Assembly (NCBI GenBank): GCA_027186245.1
Contig: CP114490.1
Coordinates: forward strand, 2,743,001 to 2,807,000
Origin: Coriaria nepalensis
Taxonomy: Eukaryota > Streptophyta > Magnoliopsida > Cucurbitales > Coriariaceae
Direction of reading: 5' to 3'
Length of the DNA stretch: 64,000 nucleotides
Under the pieces are notes generated by a model. It saw only the letters and a list, made by a program, of their open reading frames with translations. It had not been told where the DNA came from and did no database searches. Position numbers and translations under genes: made by a program. Each line of letters begins with the position of its first letter. Within the stretch, counting starts at the first letter, position 1. Below are positions 38,901 through 48,914 of this stretch, piece after piece.

Positions 38901-40968
38901 GAATGACTATCTTCCGTCTCCAATTTTTGAAATCCCCAACCTCAGAGAGTTGCATTTGGAAAGCTGCAAATGGGAGGATATGAAGCTTGACAATTTACCA
39001 GGCCTTGAACTATGTTATTTGACAAAATTCCAATGTCAGAATATGAACATTACTAATTTACCAAAGCTCAGGAGGTTGCATTTGGAAAGCAGCGAATGGC
39101 AGGATATGAAGCTTGATAATTTATCATGCATCACAAGCTTTAATTGGAAAACCTGCAAATGGCAGGACATGAGCATTACTCATATACCAAATCTCATGAG
39201 CTTGCATTTGAAAAACTGCCAATGGCGGAATATGGGCGTTACTAATTTACCAGAGGTCATGAGCTTGGATTTGGAAAATTGCCAATGGAAGGATATGCAG
39301 CTTACTGATTTACCAAACCTCATAAGCATTAATTGGGAAAACTGCCAATATCAGGATATGCACGTTGATAATTTACGAAAGCTCAGGAGGTTGCATTTGG
39401 AAAGCTGCAAATGGCGAAATATGAAGCTTGATAATCTACCACGCCTCACAAGCTTTTATTGGAAAAACTGCAAATGGCAGGCTATGGCCGTTATTGATAT
39501 GCCAGAGCTCATGAGCTCGGATCTGGAAAACTGCCAATGGCAGTATATGATGCTTGAGAATTTACCATGCCTCACAAGCTTTTATTGGAAAAACTGCAAA
39601 TGGCAGGCTATGATGGTTACAAATTTACCAGAGCTCATGAGCTTGGATTTGGAAAACTGCCAATGTCAGATTTTGTACGTTGATAATTTACCAAAGCTCA
39701 GGAGGTTGCATTTGGATAGCTGCAAATGGCAGAATATGATGCTTCTCAGTTTACCATGTCTCACAAGCTTTTATTCTAAAAACTGCAAATGGCAGAATGT
39801 GAAAGTTACTGAGTTGGCAGAGCTCATGAGCTTGGATTTGGAAAACTGCGAATGTCAGAATATGCATGTTGATAATTTACCAAAGCTCGCAATCCTGAAT
39901 GTGGAAAGCGGCAATTTCCAGACTGTATGTTGTACTAATGTATCATATACATTCTCGTATAGGAGAAACTACCTGTATCAGAATAAGTACCTTGCTGAGT
40001 TACCAAGCTTGCATTGGGAAGAATGGGTTGCGCAGGTGAAAATATATTTTACTTGATTTATCATATTATATTTTTATCCCTAACTGAAATGTAAGACTAA
40101 ACAACTTCCAAGAATCTCATTCCATATTTCTAGCAAGCACAAGAGACTAGCATTCGACGTTCTGATTGATTACATGTTTTGATTAACCATGGTGTTTTAA
40201 TATCTATTTTTCCGATTAATTGTTAATGATGTTATCCAGATCTTCCAAGCAGACCCAAGTGAACTTGGTGTGGATGAAGCCGGATGTAAGCCTTCTTCAA
40301 TCCCGATCTTGCAAGAAGACCGAACTGATCTTGGCGATGATGAAGCCGGAGGTAAGCCTTCCCTTCTTCAAGCATGTTCAAAGTACTAATAAATGGCCAC
40401 AGTACTAATTATAAAAGGACATTATGAATTTTTAAATTAGAAACGGAAAACTAAGAAGCTTTGTCTGTGAGCTCTGTTTGCAATGCATGATCAGTATAGA
40501 GTTTCTATTCTATGGCTTTCTATTGATATTCCTCACAGTTATGCCATCTCCTCTGGCCTCTACTATGTCTCTGATTGTTTTAATTCTATCCATCTTCATC
40601 GAAGTTGGAGCTGCTGCTTTTGCTATTGTTGTTTTGAATCAATGCAATGGACCATCTTTTCAACACATAGCGCCATGCTTCTAAATCTCTGTTTTATGGC
40701 TCAAGACATCTACTTGATAGAACCATTCTAATCTTTTGCTTTTTTGCTGGTGTGGGTAGAATTGGCACCATGTGAAAGGGTACAAGCTAAAAGAAGGCAA
40801 AAATGGACTTGGGGCTCAATTGCTGCTGCACTAACTCTAGGCACTGCCGCCTTAGCTTGGTCCTACACTAGGCAGCCGCACCGGCTGGTTCGAAAACAAA
40901 AAATTTCGAGCGGAAGCGAGAAGGAGGAGAAGAAAAGGCAGACTGCAGAAATCTTTTTTGAATTTTAG
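35965..40968 (+). CDS. NLR-C: CC-less NB-ARC-LRR with 21-aa repeat array and C-terminal membrane helix
   Basis: Immune receptor candidate, 1410 residues, exons 35965-38211, 38371-40035, 40240-40351, 40760-40968, all joining in phase. The start is METKEIEAVV at 35965. Residues 1-95 are Ser/Thr/Gly-rich with no heptads and end in NGPVYVQNAQTDHG. NB-ARC: P-loop GMPGVGKTM near 126-134, kinase-2 LLILDDIW, ILITSR, CAGLPMALAIVA, LCSVFPEDY, VKMHDVVRDVAI. After conventional LRRs (exon 2 begins VALTSLETLEIL) come 16 consecutive 21-residue repeats. Exon 3 (IFQADPSELGVDEAG) is acidic and internally duplicated. The last exon encodes basic KRRQKW, the hydrophobic stretch GSIAAALTLGTAALAW, then basic RKQKISSGSEKEEKKR: a predicted tail anchor. 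NLR-D keeps the same last exon, which supports the splice model. Confidence 0.87.
38929..39936 (+). repeat. Coding 63-bp repeat array in NLR-C (16 LRR units)
   Basis: Sixteen consecutive 63-nt units, no indels, each encoding 21 residues on the pattern LPxLxxLxLxxCxWQxM followed by xV and two variable residues. Three sub-types recur: R (KLRRLHLESCKW), S (CLTSFYWKNCKW) and M (ELMSLDLENCQW). The order R-S-M appears at units 3-5, 8-10 and 13-15, which points to duplication of a 189-bp block as well as of single units. Confidence 0.92.
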
Positions 40969-43446
40969 TTTTTGGATCACTTTTAGTTAAAGGTAAGCCC
41001 AAAACAAATTTAACAATTTTAGTTGGTTGCTTTTCCCTGGATTTTTCTGATCTTGCCTTTGGTTGGTTCTCTCAGGAAATAGGGTTGGTTCTCTTGCTTT
41101 CCCGGGCGTTAAAGCATGAATTCGAGTTCGAGGCTTTCTGGTTTCTTTTGGGGTTTGGTTTGTTTTGTAGCAGGTTCCATCTCCCCACCCCCCCGGGTTC
41201 TCCAAATGCAAGCTTTGTTGGAACCAAATCACTTTGAAATTCAATTGAATTTCTTGTCAATTGAATTTTTATCTTCCTTTGATTGTCATGATCCTAGTCC
41301 TTAAGCAAGAAGTCCAATATTACACTCACAACAAGGAAGCAGAGTGGCGTACATTATTCACTTTTTGACAATTGTTTGTTAAGAAGACAATATCTCTGTT
41401 CTTTGGACTCTGGATTATTGAAATTTAGTAGAGGCAAAGTGGTCTGCCAAGGGTAAAGGGGAATACAAGTGGAGGGTTAACATGAGAGGCTAAAATGACA
41501 TAAGTCAAAGTATACAGACTAATGCAAGGCATAAGGTACATGGTTATTATTCCGATTAGTGGTATTATTGTTATATTATACAGATTACTGACTTTAGCAT
41601 CATAGGGGTTTGTAGGTTGTATCCACTACAGGTTCCTTTCATGTTTTTTTTTTCCTGTGATTTCAGGTTCGAGACGATCAAACAGGTTCATTTGGATCTA
41701 GGCATATTGTTGGAGCAAATTTTAGCATCAACAACATTGATCGGATTAGTAGAAGTTAAGACTTCATTGTTCTGTTTTTTCGGGTTTGGAGGCCAAGTCT
41801 GCTTATTTCATTTCCAACTAATAGTTTTTGTGTTAAAAAAAGTTTGATATGATGTTGCAATATTGTTGGAGATGCTCGTGAAGTTTGTAAGCTGTTGAAT
41901 TTGTTTATGGCCTTTTTTGGTCCATTTGACAGTGAGGTGGATATAAATATCCAGATTTCTTGAATTTTTTTGTCATTATTTGTTTTCCTTGATGTTAAAT
42001 GCCAGAACTCTAATTGATTGCAAGTTTTAATCTCAGTTTAGAGTGTCCATTTAATGAGTTAATGTTTATGTATCTTAATCTGGCTTTACGTTTATATTTA
42101 GTCATGTTTAATGATGAATGAAATTAAGACAGAAAATTTCCAGCAAATTAGTTTCTTTCTCTCTTGCTTGTTGCTGAATTCTGTTCTTAATATACTGGAG
42201 GCAAAACCCGGTTTTTGTTCTCTAATTCTAACAGAATCTGTATATAACTTGGAAGTTCTTTGACCAGGAAAAAAAAATACATTTTTAAGTATGGATCCTT
42301 TCCCCCCAAAACAGAACCAGTACGGGGCTGGCCTTCACAATAGCCTCCATAACTGCATCTCCATAATTTGCATATTCAGCACCTCTGTTCAATGCATGAC
42401 CTTTTTCAGTTCTTTCATTAGAACAAGTTGAGGTTGATGCCCACAACGCTACCTCCGGCTACCTTCTTCACGGATATTTGATTTTACCGATCAGCGGTAA
42501 TAATCCCGACAATCTCAACAACAATTAGATTATTCATTTAAACACTTATTATATATACTTATTTAAAACTTTATCGACTAATATTTAATTTATGATATAA
42601 TTTTCTTCCGTTTAATAAATAATATTTATAATTATTATAATTAAAGTTCATCTGAATTCATTTTTTCTTCTAATTCTCTTATATATTATATTAATTATAA
42701 AAATAAAAATAGATTTTGATTATATGAGGATGAAATGGGCTACTATCTTTGAAGATACATATGTTGCAATACACACTCTGAATCTGTAATTTTAAATTTT
42801 ATACTAAAAAAAATCCAAAAATAAGAGAAGAGAAGAGGGAGCTACAAAAAGTAAAAGAAAACAGGAGCTGTCACGCATGATGAGCATCAATCAAGCTTCA
42901 ACTTTTCAAACGGGCATTATTGAAGTTATTACAAACTTGAAGAAGAATAATATTTGTATGGCCTAAACTTGATATACTGTACTTACTTGAAAAAGAGTGT
43001 GAACATCAAGTTTTCTCATCATTTTCTCCTTGCTTTCTGGATCTACTCGGCAAATTCCTTTTCTGGCCAAAGAGACTAACAGTATCCAACCAACCGGAAC
43101 TGCTAGTCTACATATCAGGTACTCATCACCACCTTTTTTTTTTTTTTTTTTCTTCTAGCTTAGATACGGATACATCTGATCATTACTGAAATCAAATTTT
43201 ATGTTAGTTACCTCAAATCACAATAAGATTTACTTCAACTGTCATTTTAAGTATATTTTTGATATGTCATATGTTAATTCTAGTAAGTATATTTCTCCAG
43301 ACTCAACGATAGTTTCTGCTCACTGGTTTTGATGGTAGAACAAGTAACACCTTCCTCTTCACATCACTTTTGCTTTCATAACAACATTGATCTCTTCCTC
43401 TACTGATTTTCTTGTAATCTTACTAGCATAAGCAAATAACCTGAAC
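40969..43446. other. Intergenic region between NLR-C and NLR-D; no gene seen
   Basis: Contains the 3' flank of NLR-C, an AT-rich middle part (42,530-42,720) and poly-T near 43,133-43,151. The final about 130 bp is homologous to the sequence just upstream of NLR-C. No ORF of recognisable content. Confidence 0.5.
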
Positions 43447-45534
43447 ATGGAAACAAAAGAAATTGTAGCTGTCGTCGGTGAACCTAACGAGAAGGGTGGA
43501 GCTTCCATGCCAACAAGGGCGAAACTAAGAAATAAGATTGGGATTGCTGCTTCCTCTGGTATTAAAGTCTCAGCTGGAGTGGTCAACCACAAGTTTGAAA
43601 ACATCAATGTTCATGGCGCTCTCTATGTCCAAGGCTCTCATACTGTTCATGGAGTAGGGGGCAAAACAACTCCTCAGGAGTACGTGACTGCAACTGTCAA
43701 GGATTATGAATCTTTTGAATCGAGAGATAAGAACATGACTGAAGTCATGGAAGCACTGAAGGACCCTGATATCAGCGTCATTGGAGTTCACGGCATGCCT
43801 GGCGTGGGTAAGACCATGCTGGTAAGGAAAATAATGGAACGAGCAAGGGCAGAAAGGTTATTTCCCGAGATGGTTATGGTAACTGTGACCCAATACCCGG
43901 ATCACCGAAACATCCAATCACAGATTGCGGACAGGTTGGGTCTGGAATTCACCGAGGGAAGTTTGGAGGGAAGAGCAGATAAGCTACATGACAGGCTATA
44001 TGGTAAGGAGATCCTCCTTGCTCTAGATGATATTTGGGATGAACTTGATTTGGAAAAGGTACGAATACCTTCGACAGGCCATCCAAGTCGGCTTAAAGTT
44101 CTTATGACAAGTCGATAGGGACATGTGCTATCTAAAATGAACGCTGACAAGATCATTGCGATTGAACTTTTGACCGATGATGAATCTTGGAGATTTTTCA
44201 CTAAGATAGTGGGTGAAGCAATGACTAAAGCTCCTTACATGGAACTGATCGGGAGAGATGTAGTAAAGGAGTGTGCTAGATTGCCGATTGCGCTTGCTAT
44301 AGTAGCAAAGACGTTGAAGAATAAAGAAGAGGCTATTTGGAAAGTTTCTTTGGACGTACTAAGAAATCCTGCAGAGGATGAGCTTCAAGAAGTGAACAAA
44401 AAAGTATATCATCCCACTAAGCTGAGCTATGGTATCTTGCAAAAAGAAGCTCAAGACTTGTTCTTGCTTTGCTGCGTGTTTCCGGAAGATTATGATATCC
44501 ACATAGAAGAGTTGTTTGTATGGTAAAGGTTTGGGGTTACCATTTTCAAAAGGTACTACAGGTACTCTGGCTAGGGGAAGGTATATGGTAGTTAAATTGG
44601 TCAATGATCTTAAAAATGCTTGTTTGTTGTTGGAATCGGAAAGATTTGGTCGTCTTGTGAAAATGCATGATATTGTACGGGATGTTGCCATAAGCATTGC
44701 ATCCAAAGAGAAAGGAAGGCATCTACTGAATTATGGGCATGGATTGAGAGCATGGCCAGCCAGGGAGTGTAACTACTGCTGTTTTTATGGATTGTGGAAA
44801 TTTTGTACCGGTCCTCCCCGAAAAGTTGAAACTTCCAAATCTCGAGATCTTACTTCTGAGAGGATCCTACCTAGAAATTGAAGTTTCAGATACTTTTCTT
44901 GAAGATATGAAAGTGCTCAAAGTTGTGCACCTAGAGAAGATGCATATTTCATAGCCATTTAGTTCCTTGACGAACCTTCAAACATTAGGTATACAAAACT
45001 GCAGATTGGAGGATGTGAGCATAGTTGGAGAGCTAAGCAATCTTGAAATCCTCAGTTTTAAAGGATCTGACATCAAAGAGTTATCTAATGTTTTAAGCAA
45101 GTTGACGCAACTTAAGATGTTAGACTTGACTAATTGCTCTCGGCTCAAGGTGATTCCGCCTAACTTGATTTCAAGTTTGTCAAATCTAGAAGAGTTATAT
45201 ATGGAGAATCGTTTTGTCGGATGGGAGGGAGAAGGGATTAACAGCGAAAGAAAGAATGCTAGTCTTTCTGAGCTTATTGGTTTACCACTAACTGCTCTAT
45301 ATATATATGTATACCAGATGCAAATATTTTGCCAGAATATTTGTTTTCAAGAGAGTTAAGCAAACATAGAATTGTTATAGGGAGCGAATTCGAGAGCAAA
45401 TCTACATTTGGGGCTCAAAGAGCGCTCGAAGTGAAGGCAAATTCAAGCATTATTTCGGAAGATGCGGTCATACTTCTAGTACAGAAACCTGAAGAGCTCT
45501 TGTTAACAAAAATAGTGGCTTCAGAGAACATTCT

Positions 45535-46225
45535 TGTTTGAAAATTGCTTGTTTGGTTAGTGATTTCATAATTGGAAATTAGCCAAAAACGTTGACTTTT
45601 TGACTCCCTAATCCAAATGCATTGACTCAAATTCCAGTAGCTTCCTCTCATCATTTATGACTTGTTGCAATTGGTTTGAAGGTGATCGGATCATTAAAAC
45701 TCAACTTGAGGCCTAATCTTGCTTTTACTGTTTTATTGATTTTGGCCTTGTGAAGTTTTCTGTTTTAGTGCATTTTTGACCTCAAATGGAGCTGCTCTGA
45801 CCTCAAGCAAGTTTGTTTAAGTTGGTTGGACCGCAAGCTTCGAGATCAAGCATGCCAAAGTCCATCATCTCACTTTTGGTGTTTTAGCACAAAGCCAAAA
45901 GCTGTTTTTACAGTAACAGCTTTTTGCTTTTGCTGTTTTTACAGAAACAGCTTTTTTGCTGTTTTTACAGAAACAGCTTTTTTGCTGTTTTTGTGTGCTT
46001 GATTGTACTTAGCACTTTTGTAATGTCCAATCTAGTATTATAACTTCTAATCCTAGTTGATTAGAGATGTCTTAGTTTACTTTAACTTTAGTAATTGTTT
46101 TGATTTGTAATCATCTCTTTGTTAAGTATTAATGAAATGAAAAACTTGCATTTTAGCAAGTAAGCAAATTTTATCAGAAAACAAAGTGTATTCTGTTTTT
46201 TGCTCTCAACTTCGAAATTCTAACA
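45535..46225. mobile_element. Solo LTR (691 bp) inserted in NLR-D
   Basis: The element begins TGTTTGAAAA and ends TTCTAACA, so it has TGTT...AACA ends typical of a retrotransposon LTR. It is flanked by perfect 5-bp duplications ATTCT at 45530-45534 and 46226-46230. The intact site is seen in NLR-C (GAACATTCGTTCTGCACT near 38,080), so removing one duplication restores collinearity. No gag/pol or second LTR is present, so it is a solo LTR. Near 45,900-46,000 it contains about three copies of a GCTGTTTTTACAGAAACAGC-type unit, itself partly palindromic. Confidence 0.88.
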
Positions 46226-47350
46226 ATTCTTTCTGTACTAGGCTGTAGCACAAGTTTAAAGAAGCTCTATATTGAAGATTGTGAAGTAGCAGTCAACAGT
46301 GTGATATCACCTTCTTCATCCAAAGAGAGGTTACGGCCACTATTTAATGAAAAGGTATGCTCAGATAACTTCACTTTCTTCCCCCCCCACCCCCCCGCAA
46401 AAAGAAAAAAAAAAAAGAAAGAAGAATACTTGTCTATCTATTTAATTTGTATGAAAATTTACAGCTTGGAGACACTGGAAATTATGAATACAAACAAGTT
46501 TGAGATCTTATTGAGTAAATGGCAGCTCCCTATTACATTCTCCATGCTTTGCAAGATAAAAATTGTTGCCTGCAACAACCTTAAGAGGGTGTTCCCTTCA
46601 AACATTTGGAGAGTGCTTCAATGCCTAAACGAATTGGTGATAAAGCAGTGCGAGTTACTGGAAGAGATATTTGACCCTTTTGGAGCTGAAGAAAAAGCGG
46701 GTGATGTTACATTCACCAAATTGAAACGTTTAGATTTGTGGGATCTACCAAAATTAAAGAAAGTGTGGAGCAAGGAAGAAGGATTGGAAGCAACGATAGT
46801 ACACTTTGTGTTCCCTGAATTAACACATTTGCATCTTAGAATGTTGCCATGTCTCGAAGCTTTGTGTGCAGGAATACACACTTCGGAATGGCCGTCATTG
46901 GAGGAGCTGGTTATGGATAGTTGTGGAAAATTAATAATTAGTTTTGCTTCAGAAATCTCAAGAGTTGTATCAAGTGGGAAGGATTATCTTGACATTCAAA
47001 ATGATTTACCTTTCTTTTTGATGAAAAAGGTACGGATTCACGTATATGACTCATTTCTGTTATATATCTATATATATACTGGTTGCATCTGTGATATGTA
47101 TGGACATATGTTCAATAGATTCAATGAAACTTCCTTGGATCATTTTTTTTTTTCTCACATCATTTATTCAGGTTGTTTTCCCGGTCTTAAGACATTTGAG
47201 TGTGGGATCCGGTATAATCATTAAGGATTTAGAGCATGGTTGTTTTCCAAAGGAGTGGTTTCCGAAAGTTACGACTTTAATGTTGGAGGTTGCTTCCGAT
47301 GATGATAAACCTATAACAACTCTTCTGTCTACAATTTTCGAAAATATAAG

Positions 47351-48154
47351 CTCACAACCTTGCATTTGGACTGCTGCAAATGGCATGATATTAAGCTTGG
47401 TAATTTCCCAGGCCTCAAAATCATTTATGTGAACCTCAATGTTCATAGTATAGATTTCACTGATTTACCAAAGCCCGTGAGCTTGTATTTTGAAAGAAGC
47501 CAATGGGAGAATATGCATGTTGATAGTTTACCATATCTCAAGAGGTTGGATTTAGAAAACTGTCAGTGGAAGAATATGCACGTCGCTAATTTACCAGAAC
47601 TCAAGAGCTTTGATTTGGAAAACTGCCAATGGGAGAATACGCAAGTTCTTAATTTACCAGAGCTCAAGAGCTTGGACTTGGAAAAATGCCAATGGAAGAA
47701 TATGGACGTTGCTAATTTACCAGAGCTCAAGAGCTTGAATTTGAACAACTGCCAATGGCAGGATATGCACGTTACTACTTTACCAGAGCTCAAGAGCGTG
47801 GATTTGGAGAACTGCCAATGGGAGAACACACGAATTGTTAATTTACCAGAGCTCAAGAGCATGGACTTGGAAAACTGCCTATGGCAGAATATGGCCATTA
47901 GTAATTTACCAGGGCTCAAGAGCTTGGATTTGGAAAACTGCCAGTGGCAGAATATGGCCATTAGTAATTTACCAGAGCTCAAGAGCTTGGATTTGGAAAA
48001 CTGCCAATGGGTGAATACAGAAATTGTTATTTTACCAGAGCTCAAGCGCTTGGACTTGCAAAACTGCCGAGGGCAGGATATACACGTTTCTACTTTACCA
48101 GAGCTCCTGACCTTGCATTTGGATAACTGCATATGGCAGGATATACACGTTTAT
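47351..48154 (+). repeat. Coding 63-bp repeat array in NLR-D
   Basis: Eleven regular 63-nt units from 47462 to 48154, preceded by two more diverged ones, encode 21-residue LRRs such as NLPELKSLDLENCQWQNM. Unlike the NLR-C array, nearly all units are of one sub-type (ELKSLDLENCQW), so this array was homogenised separately. It ends by running straight into sequence that is intronic in NLR-C. Confidence 0.9.
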
Positions 48155-48375
48155 GTTTTATGGCTAAAGATATCTACTTGATAGAGCCATTCTAATCTTT
48201 TGCTCTTTTGTTGGTATGGGTAGAATTGGCACCATGTGAAAGGGTACAAGCTGAAAGAAGACAAAAATGGATTTGGGGCTCAGTTGCTACTGCACTAACT
48301 CTAGGCACTGCTGCCTTAGCTTGGTCCTACTCTAGGCGGCTGAGCCGGCTGGTTCAGAGAAAGAAAATTTTATAG

Positions 48376-48914
48376 TTCAGGCTTCTTGGTTCATTTTTGG
48401 TAAAAATGAAAAGGAATGAGAGATGAATCCTTGAGCGTAGTATCACTTTTAAGCAATGGTAAGCCAAAAACCAATTTAACACTTTTGGTTCATTAGAAGG
48501 CAATCCTTTCATTTTTCTCTTCTTATCTTTTCTCAGTATCCCTATGTAAGCAAGATCGCTCTAGTTACAATGAAAGAATTAATACTTCATTGTGGTAAGA
48601 ATCATAAAACTTCTTAGTTTGCAAGTTGATCAGTAGATCGTGATTCGGTTTTTTTTTTTTTCTTTGTAATCTCACTCAAGGATTGAAAGAACTGAAACAA
48701 AAATTTTAGCCGTGGTAAAACTTCGCTGTGATTGGTTCGACATTTATCTTCTTATAGACTTATATTGTCCTAAATGTAACAGTTCACATACTAAATGTCA
48801 GTTGATAGACCAATGTCAGTTGTTGTTTATTGCAACATAACATGCACACGCTTCAACAAAAGCAAAGCATTATTAAAGAAAATGAAAATGTTACATGGTC
48901 GCAGATGGATTTAC
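48376..48914. other. Junction between NLR-D and the Paladin fragment; no gene seen
   Basis: About 540 bp with no recognisable exon. If the Paladin-like gene were complete, its third and later exons should begin here; none is seen. Confidence 0.5.

Larger units (their letters stand above)
43447..48375 (+). pseudogene. NLR-D: disrupted paralogue of NLR-C
   Basis: Starts METKEIVAVV and has the same domain order as NLR-C: short N-terminus (VHGALYVQGSHTVHG), P-loop GMPGVGKTM, LDDIW, CCVFPEDY, MHDIVRDVAI, LRRs, 21-residue repeats, membrane-helix exon (48224-48375, SVATALTLGTAALAW, stop 48373-48375). Lesions relative to NLR-C: TAG at 44116-44118 where NLR-C has TAT; a 2-nt loss near 44,515; an about 11-nt deletion near 44,765; TAG at 44952-44954; a 2-nt gain near 45,305; a solo LTR at 45535-46225; loss of the first bases of exon 2 near 46,465; a frame change near 47,340; and a deletion joining the repeat array directly to intron 3 sequence near 48,155. 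It has an extra module not in NLR-C (VVFPVLRHLSVGSGIIIKDL). It cannot encode a full receptor, but several domains remain open. Confidence 0.88.

Noticed and set aside
38929..39936. The regular repeats could suggest a CRISPR-like or satellite array
   Set aside because: Units are contiguous, coding, in frame with the LRR protein and without spacers; eukaryotic context.
47563..48132. A 189-codon minus-strand open frame opposite the NLR-D repeat array
   Set aside because: It is the mirror of a codon-regular 63-bp array; its 21-residue period comes from the real plus-strand repeats.
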